Source: Brachypodium distachyon (lineage: Eukaryota > Streptophyta > Magnoliopsida > Poales > Poaceae). Taken from it: a stretch of DNA of 64,000 nt. Where the stretch lies: contig NC_016133.3 of the NCBI RefSeq assembly GCF_000005505.3, forward strand, positions 37,165,237-37,229,236, given 5' to 3'. Under the pieces are notes generated by a model. That model was given only the letters and a program-made list of their open reading frames with translations. It was not told the DNA's origin and made no database searches. The position numbers and the translations under genes were made by a program. The stretch's first letter is position 1. Every line of letters begins with the position of its first letter. This document shows positions 34,112-46,159 of this stretch, piece after piece.

Positions 34112-35517
34112 TAGTAGATTTTAAGCAAAGGTTTATATCCGTTAAAGGTACGGAATAAACAAGTCTGTTACGTATGCCTTCTGTGTTCGTATATATGCAG
34201 AGTATGTGTTTGCTTGCACTCAACAGAAGAGGTAGTACACTTGAACTATGTATGTTTCTTAATTGACTCGATCAGGTCAAAACCCAAATATGGCACTTGA
34301 TCACTTCGGATCAGCTAGGTGGTTTTGAATCAGTTTTTGACATTAGTTAGATTGCTGGATTTCCTAGTTTATTTAGTAAAAAAAATACGGAGTATGTAGC
34401 ATGAAATTTTGCTAGCTGCGACATCACGTTGCTTGCTTAGACTTTGTTCGGATGGAAAGCGAAAATGGGTCAAGGGAAAACGCACGTTGTAAAAATTGAA
34501 GTCAGGAAATATCATTTATTCGGGGATTGAGTATACGGCAGATATCTGCGGAGATGTCCAGGACAGACGGGAAATGGGATGGTTCATTTACACGATGGTT
34601 TTTGTGGGTTTAAGTGGAGAATGAGATGGTCCAAATATTGTACCTTGCACCCTCCTTTCCTAAAAAAATGCCGTGGTCGTCATTGTATTCAAATAATTTT
34701 GTTCTCAATATGTATCATCGTTCAATTAGACTAAAATTTTCTTTGCATGACTCTCTTTTGCTATTTCTAATGTCATCTATTAGTACTACGAACTGGAGTA
34801 ACACACACAGTTTCAAAAGGTAAGAATTAGCCTAGAAAAATGGATAATGTACTGAGTATGTGTTTGTATTGCCAAGAGGGTCAAAACAGATTCGATCTTA
34901 GAGTTACATCAAAAAGACGGAAATCAACGAACTGAACCAGAGAAACAACGTGGTCAATCCATCTGTCATTTTGAATACCACAAAATGCGATCTGTTTTTT
35001 CTGCCCGAGAGAAAACACACTGCGCCATGTCCATAGGTCTTCAAGGGATAACAGTGCCGTTCCATGGCTTCCTTGCTAGGGACGATCCAACTAAGCCAAG
35101 GCCACCTCCAATGACGGACCAAGATTTGCCTTGAGTCTAGGGCTAAGCACCTAAGTTCAGGGCTAAACAGTGTATAATGTGCTAAATTAGTAGAGATTTT
35201 CAATTTTCTCCTATAAGTATATAAAGGAATTTGGTTCAGCCCTGCTGTTGGTCCGCCCCTGGCCGCCTCAATCTGAGAGCCCTTTGCAAATTTGTCAAGA
35301 TCTACCCACCCCACCAAAGATTTTTGGCCTGCAGACTTGTTGCCGGCTGAAAAGACAAAGTGAGTAAAAAACATCTTATTGTACATATTTTATTTTACTA
35401 AAGGCTAGAATTGATGTTTATTTTGTAAACCATCTGATAGGCACAATACAACTAGAAGGTTCCGGGGGCTGCCAAAAAATCAAGAGTAGTTGCTAATACT
35501 GAGCCAACTAAAAATTA

Positions 35518-35630
35518 CTCCCTCCGACCCATGTTACTTGTCGAAATATTACATGTATCTAAACGCCTTTTAAACATAGATACATTAATATTTGGGCAAA
35601 TTTAAGACAAATAATATAGGTCGGAGGGAG
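35518..35630. mobile_element. Stowaway MITE, 113 bp
   Basis: CTCCCTCCGACCCATGTTAC pairs with AATATAGGTCGGAGGGAG. TA duplications lie at 35516-35517 and 35631-35632. Confidence 0.93.
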
Positions 35631-36124
35631 TAACTATTTTTAAATTATGCCGAGGACCCTCAGATCAGATTTTAAGATTCTCGCAAGTGAAAGTGAGAGT
35701 AAAAGATCTTGATCAGTAGACCGGAATTCATCCACACATAATTCACATGACTCTTGATAATGTGGCTATATAAGCAGTCAAATATAACAGTATAACACCC
35801 TCCATTTAATTAGGAGTGAAGTCGGGAGGGGAGAACCATACCAAATTTTATAGGGTCTATTCATTGTTTAGGGCAATTTCTCAGTCAACAGACAACTATT
35901 GACATTGTACATATGACCAAATCATCCGTCTAATTTCAGATTATGATCAACTTTCTTTTGCTTGTTCCATTGACATAGGCCATATGTACTTGGCCTTGTA
36001 TTCTATCGAGCCTTGGTCTTGTGTTGTCAATCTATTTAATATGTTAGTTTTTTGTTTGGATAGTTTGGCTGAACAAACTAAAATCTTACAAATATTAACA
36101 TTACAAAATATATAAATCAGAGGA

Positions 36125-36252
36125 TCTTATGTTGATTAGAGAATTTTGTTGATGTTAGTTCTTATGTTGATTAGAGAATTCATGTTAGTTCTTATGTTGA
36201 TTAGAGAATTTTGTTAGCTATCAGATGTTTTTGTGTTGATTAGAGAATTTTG
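36125..36252. repeat. Four copies of a TGTTGATTAGAGAATT repeat
   Basis: The 16-base core begins near 36130, 36165, 36197 and 36235, with spacers containing GTTAGTTCTTA or GTTAGCTATCAGATG. It is an imperfect short tandem array with period 31-38 bp. Confidence 0.8.
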
Positions 36253-36651
36253 TGAGTTATTAGATCGACACGTCTCTCCGATTCTTCTCCTTCCCAACCC
36301 GGAACCCAACAGTGACTCTCATCTTTCCAATTACGTAAACAGTGGCTCTCCTCTGACAACCCACCGCAGCGCAGAAAAAATTGAGCCGCATGGTGTCAGT
36401 CAGTGTGCACGCGAGCTCGCTGCACCGCACCGAACCGCTTCAGCCACATTTTGTGGCAAGCTCGACGCTGATTGAATGTAGAGGCTTGGCATTGCGTGCG
36501 GCCATCTTCACCACGGCGTACATGGACTCAGCAATAGGGCTTGTGGGCTTGCCACGCCGAGCGTACTGACTTTCGATGTCGGCATGTTCGTCAGCGTGCC
36601 GCGCGTTTGTCGGTGCGTTAATTATGTGCATATAAATTTGCACATTTATTA

Positions 36652-36767
36652 CTACCTCCGTTTCATAATTCTTGTCTCAAATTTGCCAAAAAAAAATGGA
36701 TGTATCTATTCCTAAACAACGTCTAGGTACATGTAATATTTCGACAAGAATTATGGAATGGAGGTAG
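36652..36767. mobile_element. Stowaway MITE, 116 bp
   Basis: CTACCTCCGTTTCATAATTC pairs with GAATTATGGAATGGAGGTAG. TA lies on the left at 36650-36651; the right duplication is mutated (CA). The interior TTGTCTCAAATTTGCC / GTCTAGGTACATGTAATATT is intact. Confidence 0.9.
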
Positions 36768-36920
36768 CATTTTAGTAGAATGTGGAATTGAAAAAAGTAT
36801 AAACATTGTAAAACAGATTGGCTGCGGTCAAATATAAACATTTACAAAAAATATAAAAGCAACAATTAAAATATATGCAACCAAATATGTGTGCGACATT
36901 AATTTTAGAAATGTTCACAT

Positions 36921-37484
36921 CATAAACGTTTTTTCTCGCCATCATAACTCTGGTATTAAGTCTGTCTTGGATCAACATCGAAAAGAAGAAATTTTGATTT
37001 GATAAACAGACAGATTTCCAAATCCATTTGAAAGGAATAGGTGCCTGAGCAATTGATGCAAATTTGAGGTAGACCTTATGTGATTGATGCAAATTTAGCC
37101 AAATCTTCTGATGGAAACTTGGATTTGAATGGAATGTTGAACTCCCCTTGATGGACATGCTTACTGAAAATCACAGGCTATATGAGTGCATCTGCTTCAA
37201 GGAATCGTTGATCCTGGGATGTTGGTCTATCTGGAATCATAGAAACAGAATCATCTTTGATGTTGCCAATAAAGATATTGAGGATGCTTTCAGAATGTTT
37301 AGAGAATATTTCATCCTTGTTAGACACAGAGACAAACCTAGCTTGAGAGAAGGCATGAGTGCCTGGTTGGACACTTTGTAATTTACCTTCCTCCCACACT
37401 TGTAAATATTCTTTGTACATATCATTAAAATTTATAAAATGACACAGTAGGGACCATCCCTACTGTTTTTTCGTCAAAATAAAT
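36921..37484 (+). mobile_element. LINE insertion with 5' inversion (twin-priming structure)
   Basis: The right part (about 37146-37484, + strand) is a LINE 3' end: it encodes ESLILGCWSIWNHRNRIIFD and terminates CAGTAGGGACCATCCCTACTG followed by an A-rich tail. The left part (36921-37145) is in the opposite orientation; its minus strand encodes the upstream zf-RVT region, FKWIWKSVCLSNQNFFF and QDRLNTRVMMARKN. The whole is bounded by near-identical 12-mers, AAATGTTCACAT (36909-36920) and AAATATTCACAT (37485-37496). Inverted 5' segment, normal 3' segment, A-tail and target duplication is the hallmark of twin priming in L1-type retrotransposition. Confidence 0.75.
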
Positions 37485-38177
37485 AAATATTCACATTAGT
37501 CGGATATTTGAATTATATATTGTTATTTGTGCAACCATGGCGTATAATATGTGTAATTGATCAGCTAAAAGATGAATCTAGCTGAATGAGATGATAAATT
37601 TAGATGTTGTAAAAAATAGTCTAGACTTTTTTTATTTTTTAAACGTATTAACCAATGTGAAAAAGAGTAAGAAATTAAAAATAAAATGTGTGTCTTATAT
37701 CATGTAGAGCGACAAAACAAACTTACCGTAACAAATAAAAAAAGATACGAATGGACAAAAAAATTATTAATATCTAATAGATAGGTCATTAGAAAATATA
37801 CCGAATATCTAGGTGTGTGAGAATTAACATACATAGATTTTTTTTTAATTTTACTGCAGAATTTTGTACAGACATAAATAGTTGATGTTTTTAATCATAA
37901 ATACTCGATTTTAAATGAGTAATATATGAACATATGCAGATAAACATTCTTATGACTGCACATATGCCAAACCTGCTACAAAGCGAGCCTACACAAAGAG
38001 TGCAACTCATGTGCATACAACAAACACATATTTTTTTTTGGCTCTCTAACCAGACAGGAACGAATAAATAGAAAAAAACATACATATATCGTTTGGCCAT
38101 TAAGGCTGATTGACTATTTGTTATTGCTCAATCGAATGAGAATTAGCAAATCCTACTTTCATACAAACAAATAAAAG

Positions 38178-38398
38178 GTGAAGAGCGCGGATGTGGTGAA
38201 AAAAAAATTGTTATAAAGAATGGATGAAACATAAAAGGAGATAAAGCTAATCCCGCCAAGCCTCAATCGTGAAAAGCGAGGAGTGCGGTGAAAATAAAAA
38301 TAAAGTCTTATAAAGAATGGATGAAACATAAAAGAGAGACACGACAAAACTAATTCCGCGAAGCCTCAGTCGTGAAAAGCGAAGAGTGTGGTAAAAGT
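38178..38398. repeat. Imperfect tandem repeat, about 2.2 units of 100 bp
   Basis: TTATAAAGAATGGATGAAAC occurs at about 38211 and 38311, and AAGCCTCA(A/G)TCGTGAAAAGCG at about 38260 and 38361. A third partial unit starts at 38381 (GAAGAGTGTGG). No coding potential. Confidence 0.8.
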
Positions 38399-38417
38399 AT
38401 TTCTCAAGAGGATTATA

Positions 38418-38669
38418 CTCCCTCCGTCCGCAAATAAGTGTACTTTTAGTTCTTGTCCTAAGTCAAATCTTCAAAGTTTGACTAACTTTATGGAAAAAAA
38501 AACATTTATGGCACCAATTTAGATCAGTAGATCCGTTTTGAAATATAGTTTCATTTTGTACTGATTTGTTGTTACAAATATTCTTATTCTTTTCAATAAA
38601 GTTAGTGAAAGTTTAAGTCTTTTAACTCAGGAGAAGAGGTAAAAGTACACTCGTTGTAGGAGGACGGAG
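38418..38669. mobile_element. Stowaway-type MITE, about 252 bp
   Basis: CTCCCTCCGTCCGCAAATAA at the left faces GTTGTAGGAGGACGGAG at the right; TA is present on both sides (38416-38417 and 38670-38671). Interior arms AAGTGTACTTTTAG and GTAAAAGTACACTCG are complementary. A much shorter degenerate relative (CTCTCTCAGTTCCTAAATTG...AATTTAGGAAGCGAGGGA) follows at about 38718-38772. Confidence 0.85.
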
Positions 38670-38882
38670 TATGTAATTTTCAGAAAAATGGAGAATCGAG
38701 AAAGAAAACAACTGACAACTCTCTCAGTTCCTAAATTGTAAAATAACGACAATAATTTAGGAAGCGAGGGAACAAGCATATCGAATTCCTACGCTACGCT
38801 GTCAGTTGATTACTTTGAAACAGCTGAGAATCGATTAATCGAAAGACCAACAACGTGGGGCGGGTTTGCATCGATCCGTCAT

Positions 38883-40097
38883 TCACACCGGATTCCGGAG
38901 CAGCATCTCCGCCTTGTGCGCGCTGCGGCCCGGGCCAAGGAGGCACCCGCTGTGGCGCTCCTCGCCGCCGTCCTCCTCCGGCTGCACCCCGTCGTCCCGG
39001 CAGCGCCCGTACGCCGCGTCCACGTCGTCGAGGATGGCCGACACCTCCGCCATGCCGGGCCGGCTCCGCGCGTCGCTGTTCCCCACGCACGCCAGAGCCA
39101 CCCTCGCCATCCGCGCCAGCAGCCGCGGCTGCAGATCTGCCTTGCCGGCCCGCGCGTCCAGCAGCACCTGACGATCCTCCGCCGACACGCCGATGCCGCC
39201 GCGGCGTATCAGCGGCAGCGCCCAGCCCGCCAGCCGGCCCCCGTCCCACCGCCTGCCGGTCATGACCTCCAGCAGCAGCGCCCCGAACATGTACACGTCG
39301 TCCTCCTCCTCCGCACGGACGACGTCGCCGAGGAATCCCGCCAGCCCGTAGTCGCAGACCACGGCACGCGCGCCGCCCGCGACAGCGGCGGCAACGACGA
39401 GGACGTTGCAGGGGCGCACGCGGCCGTGCGGCACGCCGTGCGCGTGCAGGTGCGCCAGCCCTCTCGCCGCGCCGGCCGCGACCGCCGCGCGCCGGCGCCA
39501 CGTGAGCGGTGGATGCTTATCGTCGTGGAGGAGGGCGTGGAGGGCTCGGGAGCCGGCGGGGGCGCGTTGGACCAGGAGGACGCGCTCGCCGGGGCCCTCG
39601 GACAGGCCGACGAGCGCGGCCAGGTTGGGGTGGCGCGGGAGGATGGGCAGGGACCTCACGGATGGAGGGAAGCGGCGGCCGCCCGGGTCGCCGAGGATGA
39701 GGTGCGGCCGCATGCGCTTGGCGGCGAGCTGAGCCTCCTGATCCCTAGCCCCGGGGGACGCCGCTGCTAACGCGTAGACGGTGAAGTGCGGGCCTTGCCC
39801 GATCACCCGGCTCGAGTGGAACCCGTCGGTGGCGCGCTCCACGTCGGCCAGCGGCACCACCGGCAGAGGCAGTGCCTGTGCGGCCGGAGCTTCGTCGGAC
39901 GAGGCCAAGCCGTGGGGGGCGCCGGGGCCGCGGCCGGCCATGCGCTTCTTTCTTCGCCAGAGCAGGAGGAGGAGCGCGGCGGCCAGAGCGACGAACGCCG
40001 CGGCGACGGCGGCCACGACGGCGTGGTGGACGGCGTCCAGGGCGGCGGTACTGCCGTGCATGGCCGGATCAATCAACCAATCAACTGCCGATGCCAA
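38883..40097 (-). CDS. Membrane-anchored receptor-like pseudokinase
   Basis: A single exon encodes 404 residues. There is no ectodomain: a short N-terminus is followed by one hydrophobic span (about 27-47) and the basic stop WRRKKR. Residues 82-96 (LADVERATDGFHSSR) resemble the juxtamembrane of plant RLK/RLCK proteins, and the kinase-like domain follows. The glycine loop is IGQGPHFTVY (99-108) and a Lys is kept in AAKRM (Lys127). The catalytic loop HRDVKxxN is PHGRVRPCN (H224-G225-R226), so the catalytic Asp is lost, and DFG is DYG (249-251). DVYMFG is kept. It is probably catalytically dead and may act as a scaffold or allosteric partner. An alternative start lies 12 codons downstream. Confidence 0.85.
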   Translation of the reverse strand: MASAVDWLIDPAMHGSTAALDAVHHAVVAAVAAAFVALAAALLLLLWRRKKRMAGRGPGAPHGLASSDEAPAAQALPLPVVPLADVERATDGFHSSRVIGQGPHFTVYALAAASPGARDQEAQLAAKRMRPHLILGDPGGRRFPPSVRSLPILPRHPNLAALVGLSEGPGERVLLVQRAPAGSRALHALLHDDKHPPLTWRRRAAVAAGAARGLAHLHAHGVPHGRVRPCNVLVVAAAVAGGARAVVCDYGLAGFLGDVVRAEEEDDVYMFGALLLEVMTGRRWDGGRLAGWALPLIRRGGIGVSAEDRQVLLDARAGKADLQPRLLARMARVALACVGNSDARSRPGMAEVSAILDDVDAAYGRCRDDGVQPEEDGGEERHSGCLLGPGRSAHKAEMLLRNPV

Positions 40098-43000
40098 GGA
40101 GGACGTGGACTAGATAACTAGAGGGAGGCACACGTTCCGACTTCTGAGAACACGCAAATTAAGGCACACGTACGGACGTGTGCAAGGTCATATAGCTGGA
40201 GATTACTTGTACCCCGATCAGGCGATCATAGCATATGGGAGTATATCCAACTAGCCGTTGAAGCTAGACTTGCAGTGAAGTACAGTAGGAGTACATATAT
40301 GATCGGATTGGATGCCCAACTTGCATCAACCCGAGAATAAAACCTAGGTTAGGATCGAACCGCAAGCTCTTGTACTCATCTGTTTGTGCTCACGCATGCA
40401 TGAGCACCTTGAACAGGTACCAGTGGTTATAACTAACGTGACCCTGTTGTGTTTTGATTATTAAGCGAAGAGGGCTGGTAAGGGTGGTGTAGAAAAGTGG
40501 TGCCTGCATATTGTCGTCTGACCTAAACAGGAACACAATATTAATTGTTGTGTTATATTTATCGGTTTTGCTATATCAAAAGTTGTCTAATTAAGTCGAT
40601 TGCTCAGTCGTTGGATGTGGTTTCTTTTTTTAGGTTCGAAATGAACGATGGACGGGTTGAATTTTGATGCCGTCCAAATCCTGATCCAATGAATTTAATA
40701 AATTGACTGATATTTAAACATTTTGCTTAAAAATCAGGTTCTTGAAAAATGGCCACACCCCTAATTTATTACTTCTCACATTGTTTACATCCTCGTACAT
40801 TGCTCAACAAAACAGGAACATTTTGTACACGTTTAGTTCTCACAGTCAGTTGATACATGAGTCTGCTGGACGCACACAGTTTAGTGATAGGACTTGTGTG
40901 AAAAACAAAATTTCGATGCAACTAAAAAACTTGTGCATACTAGCATGCATCTTATGTAAAAAAAATCATAACGTTCTAGTATAACCTAAGACGTGTTACT
41001 AAGGCAACTTTATTTTTTCAGCCTCACGAAAGCTACAGGAGAGAGCGTTTTATTTCAAGCTAGCTAGTGAACCCTGTGTCTAAAATGTTCGAGTTGAAAT
41101 CACCAAAAACGAAAGAGTGAGACAACGACAACGTTCTCACTGGGGCCATTCATGGAACCGGGCCGAACGGAATGCTGGGGAGCGTCTCGATTGGCTCAGT
41201 ATTTGGCAATCTGAAAAGCAGCGACGTTCTCTCGCTCCAATTAACAGGCCGAGCGCACGCATGTTGGCATGTTTGGTTTTATTATGGATGGATGGATTCA
41301 TAATAAAAGAAGGCTACAAAAAAAGAAATTGAGCTACAGATCACAGGTAAGCTCTGGAAACGGCCCATTTAGGCGATGAATTTGAGGATAACTCACTCAC
41401 AAAAAAAAATCCCCTAAAAAGAACTCACAAGAAAAAGTACGGTCCACTCCATTGTTTAATTTTCACAAATGCACCTCTCAGAGAGTGCCACCGAAATGAG
41501 TTACTGAACAAATTAACGAGATTTTTTTACAACCCATCAACTTTTGCAACTCATGCGCAAACAATTATTTGATGTTGACCCACAAAGCGACATTATCCTC
41601 ATTGATAATGGTGGAGTTTTGTATACAGTGTCTTGACTTGGTCACTCATGACCATACAAAATCATGCATACACGCTTTTTTGTGTGTAGAAACAATTATA
41701 TACGCCAACGTGACTCTGCCTACACGATTGCTAAGTTGTAAACCACCGGTCTCCACCACAAAGAATTAGACTACCATTTACATGTCTCGATTCTTTCCGT
41801 GTAGAACAAGCGAAGGGTCCTTTATACTTTGTATATACAGGAAGATGCCTAAAACCGTTATATTGATACCGTCGTTTTTTTTAATAACTTTACATATATT
41901 GTCACTTGGTAGCTTGAGACAGGGCTGTTCAAATTCGGTTCCATTCTGAACCGTGTACTAGCTAACGAAAAAAAAATGTTGTTTTGCTGCCTCACTAAGA
42001 CTGTCTTTGTTTTGCTTGTCTGGTCCTGTTAAACTTTGTTAAGCTACTGTCGGTGGTTGTAATGTGTTAGGACGTAGTGGTAGGGACAGGTTTTCGTTCC
42101 GTAGTCAGTCTCCGATTGCGGAGGCTGGTCAGCGGGTTTCCTGTCCAGGTTAGGGTAATTCTCTTTATCTCGTCCGGTCGCACTATCTACCCAGCTTGCT
42201 TGTTGAACTTTGTATTTCCGTTAGTAATAATGAAAAGGGGAGACCCCAGGTGGAAAAAAAAAAGCTAACGAAAAAATATTTTTTTTAAGTGAAACAATAG
42301 GTCAACACACAGAAAATAGCCGCTCACCCGTTTACCATGTTCGAACAGCCCTGGGCTGAGAATTGTGTAGCTTAGCTCATGATCGAGAGCGGTTAGCAAA
42401 CGAGAACCTCTCCTCCTCGTCCTCCTCCCCCAGGGCCTCACGATGCACGCGTGCGTTTCTCCAACTACTTAGCCGGGCACTTGCTTCAGGCCTCAGCTAG
42501 CCTAGCAGCTTCTCGCTAGCTAGCTAATCACACACTCCATCATACTCCGGCTCACGCAAATTTTGCATCTGAGGCAGCGCCCCCAAGGCCCAAGCTAACA
42601 ACACTTGGCCTCTCACACGTGGACGCGCGCGCCGTAGCGTACCGTGCAAGCACATCTCTCGGGTGCCCAAACGCTTTTTAAACCCCGTGCATGTAGAGGT
42701 GAATCCAATCGAATACCGACCTGCAAATCCCTGAACTTAACACCCTGAATTTTTTAATCCCGGTCATCAGTGTCCTTTGACCCCCAACAAGTTCCCATAC
42801 AGTTTAGTCTAGATGCAATTGGAGCCAAAAAGTTTCCTGAATTGGATCGCTGCTTGTAGTATTGAGTTCATCCTGTCTGTTAATCAGTTTGGTTAAGCAT
42901 CAGGAGTTCACGACACCCATCTCATGATGAATCTGAGTTATCTGGAAAGCTCCTCGGTCCGTCGACATATTCAGAATCCAATCAACTGTCTAATCTAAGT

Positions 43001-43127
43001 AATCAGGCACGAACGAAAGAACGGCCTGAGCAAAGACCCACACGCTTTAAAACCCAATCCCCTGGAGCAGTTAAGCCCACCACTCCCCCCCCACTAATCC
43101 ACTCCACTCCACTCTCACGGCTCTGCC
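40098..43127. other. Intergenic, with a LINE tail; HAESA-like promoter at right
   Basis: No gene is supported. Most is AT-rich single-copy-looking sequence with a truncated LINE at 41974-42262. The last 700 bp (42400-43127) is a GC-richer stretch leading to the LRR kinase, with TTTAAAA at about 43046 as a TATA-like candidate. Confidence 0.5.
41974..42262 (+). mobile_element. 5'-truncated LINE 3' tail with 14-bp target duplication
   Basis: This 289-bp segment ends with AATAATGAAAAGGGGAGACC then CCAGGTGGAAAAAAAAAA, the usual 3' end of grass LINEs. It is flanked by AGCTAACGAAAAAA at 41960-41973 and 42263-42276, a perfect 14-bp target-site duplication. Only 3' UTR-type sequence remains. Confidence 0.9.
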
Positions 43128-46100
43128 ATGACTCCCCTGCTCCTCCTCTTCCTCCTGCTCTGCACCCCCGCCACGCCCGCCGCATCCCTCGCCGCCGACT
43201 TCTCCGTCCTCCTCGCCGCCAAAGACGCGCTCTCCGACCCCGCCTCCGCGCTCTCAGCATGGCGCACACCTTCCCCCCTCTCCCCATGCCGCTGGCCGCA
43301 CATCCTCTGCAGCTCGTCCGACGATGACCCAACCATCGCCTCCCTCCTCCTCTCCAACCTCTCGCTCGCCGGCGAATTCCCAAAACCGCTCTGCTCGCTG
43401 AGTTCCCTCGTCCGCCTCGACCTCTCCTACAACTCGCTCACCGGCCCCTTGCCTCCCTGCCTCGCCGAATTACAGTCGCTAAAACACCTCAACCTCGCCG
43501 GGAATTCGTTCACCGGAGAAATCCCGAGGAGCTTCGGCGCCGGGTTCCCTTCCCTCTCGACGCTCAACCTCGCCGGGAACGACATCTCGGGCGAGTTCCC
43601 GGCGTTCCTGGCAAATGTCAGCGCCCTCGAGGAGCTCCTGCTCGCGTACAACCCTTTCACGCCTTCCCCTGTCCCGGACGCCATCGCCCACGGTCTGCCA
43701 CGGCTCCGCGTGCTGTGGCTCGCTGGGTGCGGCCTCGTCGGGAACATCCCGGCTTCCATCGGGAACCTGAAACGCCTCGTCAACCTCGACCTCTCCACGA
43801 ACAATTTAACCGGCGAGATCCCGGAGAGCATCGGGGGATTGGAGAGCGTCGTGCAGATCGAGCTCTACTCGAACAAGCTCTCCGGCAGGGTCCCGGCCGG
43901 GCTGGGCAAGCTCAAGAAGCTGCGGTTCCTGGACGTCGCCATGAACCGGCTGTCGGGGGAGATACCGCCGGACCTGCTCCTCGCGCCGGGGCTGGAGAGC
44001 CTGCACCTGTACGAGAACGAGCTGTCCGGCCGCGTTCCGTCGACGCTGGGGCAGGCGCCGGCGTTGAACGACCTGAGGCTGTTCAGCAACCGCCTGGTCG
44101 GGGAGCTTCCGCCGGAGTTCGGGAAGAACTGCCCGCTCGAGTTCATCGACCTGTCGGACAACCGGATTTCAGGCCGGATTCCGGCCACGCTGTGCAGCGC
44201 AGGGAAGCTGGAGCAGCTCCTGATACTGAACAACGAGCTTGACGGACCGATCCCGGCCGAGCTTGGGGAATGCCGGACGCTGACGCGTGTCCGGCTGCCG
44301 AACAACCGGCTGTCCGGGCCCGTGCCGCTGGACATGTGGAGCCTGCCGCATCTGTACCTTCTAGAGCTCGCGGGGAACGCTCTGTCCGGCACCGTGGGGC
44401 CAGGCATTGCCCTGGCGCAGAACCTGTCGCAGCTGCTGCTATCCGACAACCATTTCGCCGGCGTGCTGCCGGCGGAGCTAGGCAGCCTGACAAACCTGGT
44501 CGAGCTGTCGGCCGCCAACAACGGGTTCTCCGGTCCTCTGCCAGCGACGCTCGCTGATCTGTCCACGCTCGGCAGGATTGATTTACGGAACAACTCGATC
44601 TCCGGGGAGCTGCCACAAGGTGTTCGACGGTGGCAGAAGCTGACGCAGCTCGACCTGGCAGACAACCGGCTCACGGGGAGCATCCCGCCGGGGCTCGGGG
44701 AGCTCCCCGTGCTGAATTCGCTGGACTTGTCGAGCAACGAGCTCACTGGCGGCGTGCCGGCGCAGCTGGAGAACCTCAAGCTGAGCCTGCTCAACCTTTC
44801 CAACAACCGGCTCAGCGGCGACCTGTCTCCTGTCTTCTCGGGCGACATGTACGACGACAGCTTCCTGGGGAACCCTGCTCTCTGCCGCGGCGGAGCGTGC
44901 TCCGGCGGGCGCAGAGGGGCGGGCGCAGCCGGCCGTCGGAGCGCCGAGTCCATCATTACCATCGCCGGAGTCATCCTCGTCCTCGGCGTGGCGTGGTTCT
45001 GCTACAAGTACCGGAGCCATTACAGCGCGGAGGCCAGCGCCGGAAACAAGCAGTGGGTGGTGACATCGTTCCACAAGGCGGAGTTCCACGAGGAAGACAT
45101 CCTGAGCTGCCTGCACGACGAGCACAACGTGATCGGCGCGGGCGCCGCCGGCAAGGTGTACAAGGCATTCCTCGGCCGCGGCGGGGACGAAGACGTGGTG
45201 GCCGTGAAGAAGCTGTGGGGCGCGGCGAGGAACAAGGAGCTGTCGTCGTCGTCTTCGTCCTCCAACAAGGATGGCTTCGAGGCGGAGGTGGCGACGCTGG
45301 GCAGGGTCCGGCACAAGAACATCGTGAAGCTCTGGTGCTGCCTCCGCAGCGGCGACCGGAGGCTGCTGGTGTACGAGTACATGCCCAACGGCAGCCTGGG
45401 CGACCTGCTCCACGGCGGCAAGGGCGCCGTCCTGGACTGGCCGATGCGGTACAGGATCATGGTCGACGCCGCGGAGGGCCTCTCCTACCTGCACCACGAC
45501 TGCGCGCCGCCCATCGTGCACCGGGACGTCAAGTCCAACAACATCCTCCTCGACGCCGACTTCGGCGCAAAGGTCGCCGACTTCGGCGTCGCCAGGGCCA
45601 TCGTCGGCAGCGGCAACAACGGCCGCCGCGCCCCGGACGCCGCCGTGTCCGCCATCGCCGGCTCCTGCGGCTACATTGCTCCCGGTGAGCCGATCAACTC
45701 GACTCCTTGATCAGTCGTCTGCTTTTGTATGATCGACTGAATTCTTCTTGCTTATTTGGTTGTGATTGATTGTTTTCAGAGTACTCGTACACGCTGCGGA
45801 TCACGGAGAAGAGCGACGTGTACAGCTTCGGCGTGGTGATGTTGGAGCTGGTGACCGGCAAGAGGCCCGTGGGGGGGCCGGAGCTGGGCGACAAGGACCT
45901 GGTGAGGTGGGTGTGCGGCAGCATCGAGCGCGAAGGGGTGGACGCCGTGCTGGACCCGAGGCTCGCCGCCGGCGCCGGCGAGTCCTGCAGGGCCGAGATG
46001 CGCAAGGTCCTCAGCGTGGCCCTGCTCTGCACGTCCAGCCTCCCCATCAACCGCCCGTCGATGAGGTCCGTCGTGAAGCTGCTGCTCGAGGTGCTGCCGG

Positions 46101-46159
46101 ACAGCAAGCCCGCTCTTGTGCTGGAGCTGGAGGAGAAGCCGCCTCTTGATGTCGTCTGA
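43128..46159 (+). CDS. HAESA-like LRR receptor kinase (subfamily XI)
   Basis: Two exons (43128-45684, 45780-46159) give 978 residues. In order: signal peptide (about 1-20), LRR N-terminal cap with a paired-Cys motif (CRWPHILC), about twenty plant-type LRRs (LxxLDLSxNxLTGxIP) to about 595, a transmembrane span (about 608-628, SIITIAGVILVLGVAWFCYK), and a kinase domain. The kinase has IGAGAAGKVYKA (about 668), VAVKKLW, HRDVKSNN (about 798) and DFG (about 818), so it is an active-looking RD kinase. The intron splits the Glu codon after GYIAPG, the conserved HAESA/HSL position. HAESA and HSL receptors bind secreted peptides such as IDA with SERK co-receptors and control abscission, stomatal or cell-wall programmes. 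The exact paralogue is not decidable here. A poly-Ser insert (SSSSSSSNKD) precedes the alphaC region. Confidence 0.95.

Larger units (their letters stand above)
33636..38882. other. Repeat-rich intergenic region
   Basis: Apart from the elements listed separately, this region is AT-rich. About 34900-35390 (minus) contains a 160-codon frame interrupting a possible decayed transposon; no family is recognisable and an inserted AT-rich piece seems to divide it. About 36300-36600 is a GC-richer patch without a supported gene. About 37500-38150 shows nothing identifiable. Confidence 0.5.

Noticed and set aside
34904..35386. 160-codon minus-strand frame
   Set aside because: No recognisable domain, and its middle looks like an AT-rich insertion; more likely decayed repeat than a gene.
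38916..39770. Forward 284-codon frame opposite the pseudokinase
   Set aside because: It is the antisense shadow of a GC-rich exon with recognisable kinase motifs on the minus strand.
44630..45688. Long overlapping open frames (more than 300 codons, both strands) inside the LRR kinase gene
   Set aside because: They are out of frame with a well-supported receptor kinase and arise from its high GC content and codon bias; composition is Arg/Pro/Ala-rich without domains.
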